Positions 39,634 to 46,790 of a DNA stretch of 64,000 nt are shown piece by piece. Each line of letters starts with the position of its first letter. The first letter of the stretch is position 1. Both the position numbers and the translations under genes were made by a program. The DNA is from Oscillospiraceae bacterium. Lineage in GTDB: Bacteria > Bacillota > Clostridia > Oscillospirales > Oscillospiraceae. The stretch is from contig CAJTCG010000008.1 of NCBI GenBank assembly GCA_910574635.1, positions 62,001 through 126,000 of the forward strand. Direction: 5' to 3'. The notes under the pieces were generated by a model that saw only the letters and a list, made by a program, of their open reading frames with translations, did not search any database and was not told where the DNA came from.

Positions 39634-39783
39634 AGTTCTTCTGGATGCTGCGCTCCTTCCTCTGGGATGCACCCGGCCAAGCGGCTCCTCGAGCGCTTCT
39701 TTTGTTACAGTCCTTTTCCAGGGAGTGAAAAACGCTTAGCAACTTCTATTTGGAAAACAAAGGAAATTACATAAAGAAAAGGC

Positions 39784-39811
39784 TTGCAAAACTTTCTGTA
39801 TCTGGTATAAT
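39784..39811 (+). promoter_or_regulatory. Promoter of yajC
   Basis: -35 TTGCAA (39784-39789), 16-bp spacer, consensus -10 TATAAT (39806-39811). The yajC ATG follows 38 bases later. Confidence 0.75.
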
Positions 39812-39849
39812 GGACACATTCTGATTACACAAAAGGAAGGAAGCTCGGA

Positions 39850-40212
39850 ATGGATTACACAATTCTCATGTTGATTGTCATGGTGGCGATCATGTATTTC
39901 CTGATGATCCGCCCGGAGAACAAGCGGAAAAAGAAAGCCCAGGAAATGCGGGACAGCCTGAAAAAAGGCGACGTGATCACCTCCATTGGCGGTATTATCG
40001 GTCGGATTGTCTCTGTAGGAAAGGACACCATTGTCATTGAAACCAGCGACGACCGGGTCCGCATGGAACTGACCAAGTGGGCCGTCAGCTCCGTGGGCGT
40101 GCAGAGCGGAGAGCAGCCCGAGGAGAAGAAGGAGGAGAAAAAGCCCGCCAAGAAGGAAGAGGAAAAGAAGGAATCCGACAGCGGAAAGAACGACTGGAAC
40201 CCGGAGATCTGA
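39850..40212 (+). CDS. yajC: Preprotein translocase accessory subunit YajC
   Basis: A 120-residue protein with one N-terminal transmembrane helix (about residues 4-20), the family signature FLMIRPENKRKKKAQEMRDS, LKKGDVITSIGGIIGRIVSV and a long Lys/Glu-rich tail. It associates with SecDF in protein export. Confidence 0.93.
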   Translation: MDYTILMLIVMVAIMYFLMIRPENKRKKKAQEMRDSLKKGDVITSIGGIIGRIVSVGKDTIVIETSDDRVRMELTKWAVSSVGVQSGEQPEEKKEEKKPAKKEEEKKESDSGKNDWNPEI

Positions 40213-40315
40213 ATTCTCATAAATCCGGTTCCATTTTGCCTCCGCCTCATGGCATAAAACCATCCTCCCCTGGAATATGCTCCTTTTGAGAGCATGTTTC
40301 GAGGGAGGATTTCTT

Positions 40316-40705
40316 ATGGCGAAGGGACGAAAAAAACTTGCGGTGTGGCAGGGCTTTTTGGCAGGGGGGCTGCTGTCGCTGGGCGTGTATCTGCTGGGGT
40401 TGATGTTTTTGGCGCTGCTGATGGTAAAGGGTACGCTGTCGGAGGGCGGAAGCTTTCCTATGGTGGCGGCGCTGTGCATTGTGGCCGCCCTGGCCGGGGG
40501 CCTGCTGACGGTGCGCCTGACCTTGAGGAGAGCGGGAGGCGTTCTGACAGCGGTCATGTTCCTGTCCGTGCTCCTCCTGGCGGGCTTGGGTTTTTGGGAG
40601 GAGATCACCTGGCTGGGCCAGGGAGGCGTCCTATTGCTCTGCGGCCTGGCCGGGGGACTGTTGGCCGGGATTGCCGGGCCCAAAAACCGGCGGCGGCGGA
40701 AATGA
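40316..40705 (+). CDS. TIGR04086-like small membrane protein
   Basis: A 129-residue protein with four hydrophobic segments (about 12-38, 46-62, 75-92, 100-120) and basic ends (MAKGRKK, KNRRRRK). ATG 40316 is behind GGGAGG. The size, topology and position after yajC match the TIGR04086 family of Clostridia spore-formers. Function unknown. Confidence 0.7.
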   Translation: MAKGRKKLAVWQGFLAGGLLSLGVYLLGLMFLALLMVKGTLSEGGSFPMVAALCIVAALAGGLLTVRLTLRRAGGVLTAVMFLSVLLLAGLGFWEEITWLGQGGVLLLCGLAGGLLAGIAGPKNRRRRK

Positions 40706-40852
40706 AAAATGAGGTTCTTGTTGGATTGCACAAAAGTGCCGTTCTTTTCCAAAATATCCCTCCGGCGGCGCAGCCGGCCCGCCGCCGGAGAGGGGAGGGG
40801 AGGGGGACGCAGATATGGGATGCGCGGAGGATGCGGCCCCCTAAATATGGGC

Positions 40853-40893
40853 AGCGGCGCAGCCGGCCCGGCTGGCTGCGCCGCTCTGTTTGA
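40853..40893 (+). terminator. Possible terminator after the TIGR04086-like gene
   Basis: A 12-bp perfect stem (AGCGGCGCAGCC with GGCTGCGCCGCT), extended inside by further pairs, followed by a short T-rich run (CTGTTT). It lies 150 bases after the stop, so it is less certain. Confidence 0.5.
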
Positions 40894-40894
40894 A

Positions 40895-40921
40895 CGGTTT
40901 ACATAATGCGGTTTACATAAT
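40895..40921 (+). repeat. Tandem 13-base direct repeat upstream of spoIIM
   Basis: CGGTTTACATAAT occurs twice, at 40895-40907 and 40909-40921, separated by one base, about 46 bases before the proposed -35. It could be a regulator-binding site. Confidence 0.6.
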
Positions 40922-40966
40922 ATTTTGTCATAAATCCCAAAAAGATTCTTTTTTGGGGGAAACATC

Positions 40967-40995
40967 TTGCAGAAAGCAAAAAAATGAGCTATATT
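40967..40995 (+). promoter_or_regulatory. Promoter upstream of spoIIM-xerD
   Basis: -35 TTGCAG (40967-40972), 17-bp spacer, -10 TATATT (40990-40995). The leader is about 150 bases and contains a hairpin. Family knowledge would predict sigma-E control for spoIIM; the sequence looks more like a sigma-A promoter that may serve xerD. Confidence 0.5.
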
Positions 40996-41149
40996 ATTAA
41001 TGTAAATAAATCTTATGCGGTTGCACACCTTCTTACTTGCCGTTACCGGCAGGAGGGTGTTTTCTTATCTGACTGCAAGTTATCCGACTTTTCTAAAAAT
41101 GCGTATAAGCCGCCGGCCCTCCTCATAGGATGAGATGAGGTGAGGCGCT

Positions 41150-41779
41150 TTGAAGTGGAAAAGGCGGGAGACGGCGGAGTGGAGGCGGCAGTTGTCCCGC
41201 CTGTTGGTTCTGGCGCTGTTTTTTTTCGCCGGCATTCTTTTGGGACAGGTTTTTTCCAGTCGGGTTCCGGATACCACGGGCGATGAGCTGGCCCGCTACC
41301 TGAAGGATTTCTTGAAGGTGGGAGAGGAAGACCCGTCTCCCCGGGCGGCGCTGTCGGCGGCGGTTTTGTATTTTCGTTATCCGCTGGCGGCGTTTTTGCT
41401 GGGATTTGCGTCCATCGGTGTGCTGGCGCTTCCGTTAGTGACCGGGGCTTTCGGCGGCTTTTTGTCCTTTTCCGTCTGCTGTTTCACGGCGTCCTTTGGC
41501 CCGGACGGGGTGTTGCTGGCGCTGGCGGTGTTCGGCCTCCGGTGCGTGGTGACGCTGCCCTGCTATTTCCTGCTGGCCGTTCCGGCGCTGGAGCGCTCGA
41601 CAGCCTTAGCCTGTCTCTCTCTGGGCGGCGGGCGGAGAGCCGGTCCCGCTCTGTATGGCCGGGAGTGGTGGGGCCGCCTGGCGGTCGTTGCGGGGGTGCT
41701 GCTGGCAGGGGTCTGCGCCGACCTGATGCTGACCCCCTGGTTTTTGCGGCAGCTTTTAGAGCGGATGCTGATTGGATAG
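41150..41779 (+). CDS. spoIIM: Stage II sporulation protein M
   Basis: A 209-residue membrane protein with about five hydrophobic segments and the SpoIIM pattern (FFFAGILLGQVF; YFRYPLAAFLLGFASIGVLA; TGAFGGFLSFSVCCF; CYFLLAVPALE). With SpoIID and SpoIIP it drives peptidoglycan remodelling during engulfment of the forespore. TTG 41150 is the only plausible start behind GAGGTGAGG. It lies 17 bases before xerD, a common Clostridia arrangement. Confidence 0.9.
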   Translation: MKWKRRETAEWRRQLSRLLVLALFFFAGILLGQVFSSRVPDTTGDELARYLKDFLKVGEEDPSPRAALSAAVLYFRYPLAAFLLGFASIGVLALPLVTGAFGGFLSFSVCCFTASFGPDGVLLALAVFGLRCVVTLPCYFLLAVPALERSTALACLSLGGGRRAGPALYGREWWGRLAVVAGVLLAGVCADLMLTPWFLRQLLERMLIG

Positions 41780-41795
41780 GAAACACGGTTTCTGA

Positions 41796-42707
41796 TTGGT
41801 AAGACTGGTAAAGAGAGAAGGGATTGCTACGGACGAGATCGCGCGTTATGAGGAATATCTGGTGCGGGAGAAACACGCCTCCCAGAATACGGTGTCTTCT
41901 TATCTGCGGGACATATCCCAGTTTGCGGATTATTTGCAGGCCCGGGGCCCGGAGCTGCTGGAGGTGACCGCCGAGACGGTCCAGGCCTATATGGACTGGA
42001 TGCTGAGCCGGGGAAAATCCGCCGCTTCTGTGACCCGATTTTTGGCCTCCGTCAAATCCTTCTACAATTTTCAGATATTTAGCGGCAAGGTGAAGGCGAA
42101 TCCCGCCAAGGGCGTCGCCGCCGCCAAGGCGGAGCGGAAGTATCCGAAGATATTGACCTCCAAGGAGGTAGACTTGTTCCTGGAACAGCCCCAGTGCGTG
42201 GACGCCAAGGGATTTCGGGACCACGCCATGCTGGAGCTGCTGTATGCCACAGGCATCCGGGTCAGCGAACTGATTACCCTGGACCTGGAAGACCTAAACC
42301 TGGCGGCCGGCTTTATTCACTGTTCCAGCAAGGGCAAGGAACGGATTATCCCCTTATACCGCACGGCGGTGAAGGCCCTTCAGGACTATGCTTGGAAGAT
42401 TCGGCCCCAGCTGATCTCCGACGAGGAAGAGACCGCCCTCTTTGTCAATATGAACGGGGAGAGGATGAGCCGTCAGGGCTTTTGGAAGATCATCAAGTAT
42501 TACCAGGAAAAGGCGGGGATTGAGAAGGAGATCACGCCTCACACCTTACGGCATTCCTTTGCGGTCCATCTGTTGGAAAACGGTGCGGACCTGCGGTCTA
42601 TCCAGGAGATGCTGGGGCATGCGGATATCTCTTCTACGCAGATTTACACGCACGTCGTGAAGGGGAACTTGAAGGACGTTTATCAGAAAGCCCACCCGAG
42701 GGCCTGA
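41796..42707 (+). CDS. xerD: Site-specific tyrosine recombinase XerD
   Basis: A 303-residue recombinase resolving chromosome dimers at dif. It has a SAM-like N-terminal domain (YEEYLVREKHASQNTVSSYL) and a catalytic domain with Arg (TGIRVSELI), Lys (SSKGKERIIP), His-x-x-Arg (HTLRHSFA), His (LGHADIS) and Tyr (QIYTHV). The start is TTG 41796. The host context with spoIIM argues for a housekeeping XerD, not a prophage integrase. Confidence 0.93.
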   Translation: MVRLVKREGIATDEIARYEEYLVREKHASQNTVSSYLRDISQFADYLQARGPELLEVTAETVQAYMDWMLSRGKSAASVTRFLASVKSFYNFQIFSGKVKANPAKGVAAAKAERKYPKILTSKEVDLFLEQPQCVDAKGFRDHAMLELLYATGIRVSELITLDLEDLNLAAGFIHCSSKGKERIIPLYRTAVKALQDYAWKIRPQLISDEEETALFVNMNGERMSRQGFWKIIKYYQEKAGIEKEITPHTLRHSFAVHLLENGADLRSIQEMLGHADISSTQIYTHVVKGNLKDVYQKAHPRA

Positions 42708-42754
42708 TGGGTACATAAAAAACCGTGCCCGCAATATAACCGTTTGAAATGTAT

Positions 42755-42791
42755 GAAGGTACGGCAATCAAGGTGCTGTACCTTCGTTTTC
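42755..42791 (+). terminator. Rho-independent terminator after xerD
   Basis: GAAGGTAC (42755-42762) pairs with GTACCTTC (42778-42785), the stem extended inward by GCA/TGC-type pairs, followed by GTTTTCT. Confidence 0.75.
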
Positions 42792-42825
42792 TATATTACT
42801 TCCTCAGCGCCCTCCTGACTTAGGA

Positions 42826-43600
42826 CCTGTATTCATAAGCGTTTGAGTAGCGTGTGGAAGTGAGAAATTTTGACCATAGCCTCAGCGGAAGAGACGGAAA
42901 TCTCCTAATGTTTGCTGAGACGCCTGGAATGATTGAGCCAAGAGAGGGTGCGTTCAACCACCCATCTGATGGGGCTTGATTTTCTCCAAAATATCAACAT
43001 TAAGATCAAGCTGCTCCTTTAAATCAGAAACGAAAGCCCCCCGATATCCAGCGTCCGCACAGAACTTCTGAACAGATGGATACTGCTTATACGCTCGTTT
43101 AGCGGCAGATATTCCACCCTTTGTGTCTTGAATATTGGCAGCATGACCCACAACAGACATCAAGCAGCCCAGCACATCCACTACAATGAGCCGCTTCCTG
43201 CCTTTCGTTTTTTCCCTCCGTCAATCCCGCGTTCTTCGCTGGCTGCCACCGTTTTCACACTCTGGGAATCAATGATCGCGTAGCTTGGACTCACCTTGCG
43301 TCCGGCATTTATTCGTGTCTTTTTCGCAAGATGCTCCAAAATCTTATCCAACAGCCCTCTGATCCGAGCACGGCGATAAAAGCTGCGTACTGCTGAATAT
43401 GGAGGAAAATCATGAGGCAGTTGTCTCCATTTACATCCTGAATCCACCTGATGCAGTACTGTAGCTGTCAATTCCCGCTTGCTCCACATGCAGCTGCGCA
43501 TCCCTGTGTATAGCGGGACCATTTCTTCCCACTGCTCATCTGTCAAGCCGCTGGGATACGACTTCCTCTTCTGTCTTTCCGTGCCATAATTTTACCACAT
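42826..43600 (-). mobile_element. Decayed IS5-type insertion sequence
   Basis: Minus-strand transposase fragments with an IS5-like layout fill this segment. The ends are approximate: one lies near TAGGACCTGTATTCATAAGCG (42821-42841); the other is near 43,590, where the transposase frame is first open. No clear terminal inverted repeats or target duplications could be recognised, so the copy is probably incomplete. Confidence 0.6.
42833..43546 (-). pseudogene. IS5-family transposase, frameshifted and interrupted
   Basis: The first half (LTDEQWEEMVPLYTGMRS, WRQLPHDFPPYSAVRSFYRR, SPSYAIIDSQSVKT with the first DDE Asp) shifts frame at a run of six A residues near 43,200 into KGRKRLIVVDVLGCLMSVVG, CADAGYRGAF. 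That A6 site could be natural programmed -1 frameshifting, known in some IS5 groups. Further on, KIKPHQ jumps frame to RWVVERTLSWLNHSRRLSK, and a TAG interrupts before EISVSSAEAMVKISHFHTLL, so the copy is dead in any case. Confidence 0.75.
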
Positions 43601-43698
43601 TCTTTTGCCTTTGTGAATTCAGCTTCTAAGACTTTGCGGCGCATGTTGTTCATGTAGCGGGCAACTGCGTCGCAGTCTTTTTGCCTTACGTTCCGCAT
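43543..43698 (-). CDS. Short reading frame at the IS junction, probable gene fragment
   Basis: A 51-residue frame (MRNVRQKDCDAVARYMNNMR...) runs into the IS-like segment and ends at TGA 43543. The first 40 residues look like natural protein sequence, helical with Cys; the last dozen coincide with the transposase N-terminus in another frame. It is probably the start of a mobile-element gene cut by the insertion. Confidence 0.35.
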   Translation of the reverse strand: MRNVRQKDCDAVARYMNNMRRKVLEAEFTKAKECGKIMARKDRRGSRIPAA

Positions 43699-43699
43699 G

Positions 43700-44191
43700 C
43701 TTTTTCCTTTAGGGAGAAAACGGCGGATAATGATGCTCTATGTGGCCGCGCAGCGTATCACGAAGCGCTGGTGGACCAGGTATCAGAAGGGGTTTCCGTT
43801 GACCTGCGTGCGGTACATCAGCTCCAGCAGGCCCAGCCGTGCGTCCACGTCGGCCAGGGTGGTTTCCGCGTTTCCTAGCGCCCCCAGTAGGGCTGGATGG
43901 CCTTTCCGTCCGCGCCGTCCTCTTCGCCCAGGATGTAAAGCTCCTGCCTCGCGTCCACAAGGCCGGTCTAGACAGGCCCGGCGCTTCGCCCGGCTTACCT
44001 CCCATCGCCAGCCACCACAGTGGACGGTTCCCTTTGTGCGGGCAAGTCTCCGTTCCGCACTCCAACAGTTCGCAGGAATCACAGAACATCCGGTGAAATT
44101 CTTCGTCCCACAGCCCGGTCGCCACGGGGAGAGAAGCTAAAAACTCACCCAGCGCCTCCGGTGCCTCCGTTATTTTCTCAAAGTTGGTCAT
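43700..44191 (-). pseudogene. Degraded phage or mobile-element gene(s)
   Basis: The N-terminal part (MTNFEKITEAPEALGEFLAS..., with CDSC/CPHKGN and LWWLAMGGK) matches a common small phage protein pattern (NFEKIT...LGEFLASLP...C...WWL). Beyond it, coherent protein sequence appears in other frames (VDARQELYILGEEDGADG; ETTLADVDARLGLLELMYRT), so several frameshifts or joined fragments are present. This is debris of an older prophage or conjugative element. Confidence 0.6.
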
Positions 44192-44472
44192 ACTCCGTCT
44201 GCTCCCTTCTGCTCAATGCCCCTCTTCGGGCGGCGTCCACGGTTTCGCAAGTTCATCTGGTACACGCTCTGGCCCCGCTCGGCGCTGTACGCAGACCGGA
44301 AGTTCTTATCCAATTCCACGTCGCCGCCCGCTCTGACGCACCGCCCTCGCTTCAATTCCGTGTAAACGGTGCATTGGCTGATACCCAGTTCTGTGGCAAT
44401 CTTGACCGGGGAAACGTTCTCTCCCCACATCATTTCAATTTTCCTGCGGTCGTCCAGCGTCAAAGTCCTCAC
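44188..44472 (-). CDS. Helix-turn-helix protein of a mobile-element remnant
   Basis: A 94-residue protein. Residues 3-42 (LTLDDRRKIEMMWGENVSPV, KIATELGISQCTVYTELKRG) form an IS30/Mor-like helix-turn-helix, followed by SAYSAERGQSVYQMNLRNRG. Proteins of this shape are frequent in gut phages. It overlaps the degraded neighbour by four bases. Probably no longer functional in context. Confidence 0.6.
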   Translation of the reverse strand: MRTLTLDDRRKIEMMWGENVSPVKIATELGISQCTVYTELKRGRCVRAGGDVELDKNFRSAYSAERGQSVYQMNLRNRGRRPKRGIEQKGADGV

Positions 44473-44598
44473 CTAAATCACCCCTTTCACCCGTTTCTGC
44501 CCCCGTTTTGGTAAAAAAATAATGCAGAAAAAGGTTGAAAAACCTTTTCTGCATTTAACTTACTACATCACCGCCAAGCAGGCCGCCGCCGGTTTGTA

Positions 44599-44627
44599 TT
44601 GACAATCCCCGGTCCGTCTGCTACAAT
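44599..44627 (+). promoter_or_regulatory. Promoter of the tyrS T-box transcript
   Basis: -35 TTGACA (44599-44604, consensus), 17-bp spacer, -10 TACAAT (44622-44627). The T-box leader starts right after it. Confidence 0.85.
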
Positions 44628-44635
44628 ACCATTCA

Positions 44636-44905
44636 CAGCGATGAAAAGGCCCAGTACCTGTCATGTCCTTCGCAAAGAGAGCCCCCGGCTTGGTGGAAGG
44701 GGGAGGGAGGCGGACGGCGAATACCCCTTGGAGCTGGCGTCCGAACGGAGGAAAATCCCAGTAGGCACGCACCGGGTGCGCCCGTTACCGCGCGGGAGTA
44801 TGTCGGCACTCCATGAGGCCGTGTTCGCGAGAAGACGGCGAACCAGAGGTGGTACCGCGAATGCTTTCGCCCTCTGTCCCCACCGGGACGGGGGCGTTTT
44901 TCGTT
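44636..44905 (+). promoter_or_regulatory. Tyrosine T-box riboswitch
   Basis: The leader has the T-box layout: stem I with an AGAGAGCC-type bulge region and a likely TAC (Tyr) specifier in CCAGTACCTG, a middle region, the T-box AGAGGTGGTACCGCG (44845-44859), and a terminator (CGCCCTCTGTCCC...GGGACGGGGGCG then T5, 44868-44902). Uncharged tRNA-Tyr would favour the antiterminator and switch on tyrS. Confidence 0.92.
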
Positions 44906-44935
44906 CCGAAAACACAACAAAGGAGAAGATGCAAC

Positions 44936-46162
44936 ATGCAGATTTACGAGGAACTCAAGGCCCGGGGCCTTATCGCCCAGGTCACCGACGAGGCGGAGAT
45001 CCGGGAGCTGGTGAATACCGGCAAGGCGGTATTCTACATCGGCTTCGACCCCACGGCGGACAGCCTCCATGTGGGCCACTTCATGGCGCTGTGCCTGATG
45101 AAGCGCCTTCAGATGGCGGGAAACCGGCCCATCGCCCTGATCGGCGGCGGCACCGGCATGGTGGGGGACCCCTCCGGCCGGACGGACATGCGGCAGATGA
45201 TGACCACGGAAACCATTCAGCACAACTGCGACTGCTTCAAAAAGCAGATGGAGCGGTTCATTGAGTTCGGACCGGACAAGGCCATTATGGTGAACAACGC
45301 CGAGTGGCTGATGAAGCTGAACTATATCGAGCTTCTGCGGGAAGTGGGGGCCTGCTTTTCCGTGAACAACATGCTCCGGGCGGAGTGCTACAAGCAGCGG
45401 ATGGAGAAGGGCCTCAGCTTCCTGGAATTCAACTATATGATCATGCAGTCCTATGACTTTTACCACATGTTCCAGACCCTGGGCTGCAATATGCAGTTCG
45501 GCGGCGACGACCAGTGGAGCAATATGCTGGGCGGCACGGAGCTGATCCGCCGGAAGCTGGGCAAGGATGCCTACGCCATGACCATCACGTTGCTGATGAA
45601 CTCCGAGGGCAAAAAAATGGGCAAGACCGCCAAGGGTGCGGTATGGCTGGACCCCAACAAGACCTCTCCCTTCGAGTTCTACCAGTACTGGCGGAACGTG
45701 GGGGACGCGGATGTCCTCAAGTGCATCCGCATGCTGACCTTCCTGCCCCTGGAGGAGATCGACGCCATGGACAAGTGGGAGGGCAGTCAATTGAACCGGG
45801 CCAAGGAGATTCTGGCTTATGAGCTGACCAAGCTGGTCCACGGGCAGGAGGAGGCGGAAAAGGCCCAGGAGACCGCCCGGGGCCTCTTCGCGGGAAGTGG
45901 CTCTACGGAGCACATGCCCTCCACGGAGCTGCCCGCCGCCAAGTTCGAGGACGGGAAGATCGGAGCCATCGCCCTGCTGGTGGCCTGCGGCCTGTGCCCC
46001 TCCAACGGGGAGGCCCGGCGGTTGATTCAGCAGGGGGGCATGATGGTAAACGACAAAAAAGTGACGGACATTGCCGCGTCCTTTGACCAGGCGGACTTCC
46101 AGGGAGAGGGCGTTATTATCAAAAAGGGCAAGAAGATGTTCCACCGGGCCTATATGGAATAA
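44936..46162 (+). CDS. tyrS: Tyrosyl-tRNA synthetase
   Basis: A 408-residue class I synthetase attaching tyrosine to tRNA-Tyr. GFDPTADSLHVGHFMAL carries the HIGH-type motif, GGDDQWSN and KMGKTAKGAVWLD the KMSKS-type motif, and the C-terminal S4 domain includes NGEARRLIQQGGMMVNDK. ATG 44936 follows AAAGGAG. Regulated by the upstream T-box. Confidence 0.96.
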   Translation: MQIYEELKARGLIAQVTDEAEIRELVNTGKAVFYIGFDPTADSLHVGHFMALCLMKRLQMAGNRPIALIGGGTGMVGDPSGRTDMRQMMTTETIQHNCDCFKKQMERFIEFGPDKAIMVNNAEWLMKLNYIELLREVGACFSVNNMLRAECYKQRMEKGLSFLEFNYMIMQSYDFYHMFQTLGCNMQFGGDDQWSNMLGGTELIRRKLGKDAYAMTITLLMNSEGKKMGKTAKGAVWLDPNKTSPFEFYQYWRNVGDADVLKCIRMLTFLPLEEIDAMDKWEGSQLNRAKEILAYELTKLVHGQEEAEKAQETARGLFAGSGSTEHMPSTELPAAKFEDGKIGAIALLVACGLCPSNGEARRLIQQGGMMVNDKKVTDIAASFDQADFQGEGVIIKKGKKMFHRAYME

Positions 46163-46167
46163 GCTTG

Positions 46168-46194
46168 AAAAAGAGGGCATTTGCCCTCTTTTTT
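46168..46194 (+). terminator. Rho-independent terminator after tyrS
   Basis: AAAAAGAGGGCA-TTT-GCCCTCTTTTTT: a nine-base GC-containing stem plus A/T tracts. Confidence 0.85.
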
Positions 46195-46208
46195 CATAAC
46201 CGCCCTTC

Positions 46209-46238
46209 TATTACACAAAAACTAGTTTTTGTGTAATA
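46209..46238. repeat. 30-base perfect palindrome upstream of the ECF sigma factor gene
   Basis: Each 15-base arm (TATTACACAAAAACT and its exact complement) meets with no loop. It lies about 80 bases before the sigma factor start in an AT-rich gap. It could be a dimeric regulator operator or a cruciform. Confidence 0.8.
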
Positions 46239-46316
46239 AAAAATTTCCAATCCTTTGGGATATTTTCCGCGTTTACAGGGTATTGCTGTCGAAAGGCCTT
46301 TCAAGGAGAGCTGCAT

Positions 46317-46787
46317 ATGCTGACAGAACGACAATTTACGGACGCTGCAGAGCGGTATCTGGACATGGTCTACCGGATTGCCCTGAACTGGTTCCGAAAT
46401 CCTGCCGACGCGGAGGACGCGGCGCAAAACGCCATGCTCCGCCTCTGGAGGACGGACACGGAATTTCAGGGGGAGGACCATCTGCGCCACTGGCTGGTCC
46501 GGGTGGCCCTCAACGAGTGCAAGCGGATGAGCGCGCACCCCTGGCGCAAGCGCACGGTCTCCCTGGACCAGTGCCCGGAGCCGGTGTTCTCAGACCCGGC
46601 CCGGCAGACGCTTTATCAGGAGGTCATGGAGCTTCCCGCCAAGTACCGCGTGCCGCTGTACCTCTATTACTATGAGGGCTACAAAGTGGACGAGGTGGGG
46701 GAGCTGCTGGGCCTGAACGCGTCCACAGTCCAGACCCGGCTGGCCCGGGCCCGGGCGAAGCTGAAAATTCAATTAGAGGAGGTGTGA
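46317..46787 (+). CDS. ECF-type RNA polymerase sigma factor
   Basis: A 156-residue sigma-70 family protein with only regions 2 (RYLDMVYRIALNWFRNPADA, AAQNAMLRLW, about residues 13-45) and 4 (LPAKYRVPLYLYYYEGYKVD, LGLNASTVQTRLARARAKL). It is followed within four bases by a membrane-anchored DUF4179-type protein, likely its anti-sigma partner. A 30-base palindrome upstream may be its control site. Confidence 0.88.
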   Translation: MLTERQFTDAAERYLDMVYRIALNWFRNPADAEDAAQNAMLRLWRTDTEFQGEDHLRHWLVRVALNECKRMSAHPWRKRTVSLDQCPEPVFSDPARQTLYQEVMELPAKYRVPLYLYYYEGYKVDEVGELLGLNASTVQTRLARARAKLKIQLEEV

Positions 46788-46790
46788 GCC

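Larger units (their letters stand above)
40706..41149. other. Intergenic region with GC-rich inverted repeats, a tandem repeat and a promoter
   Basis: No gene is supported. It holds a perfect 10-bp inverted repeat (40760-40769 with 40781-40790), a terminator-like 12-bp perfect stem (40853-40864 with 40874-40885), a tandem 13-mer and the spoIIM promoter. Near 41027-41064 another hairpin (TGCCG-TTAC-CGGCA inside CACACC...GGGTG) sits in the leader. A 49-codon frame at 40984 coincides with the promoter and lacks a ribosome site. Confidence 0.6.

Noticed and set aside
40709..40906. Short frame rich in Arg and Gly over the GC-rich inverted repeats
   Set aside because: Low-complexity translation of repeat DNA, with no ribosome site and no plausible protein character.
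40984..41133. Small open frame (MSYIINVNKSYAV...) before spoIIM
   Set aside because: Its first codons coincide with the -10 box of the proposed promoter and no ribosome site is present; the region is better explained as a leader.
41796..42707. The tyrosine recombinase as integrase of the prophage
   Set aside because: It lies 22 kb from the phage block, directly behind spoIIM in the standard host arrangement, and has the length and motifs of XerD.
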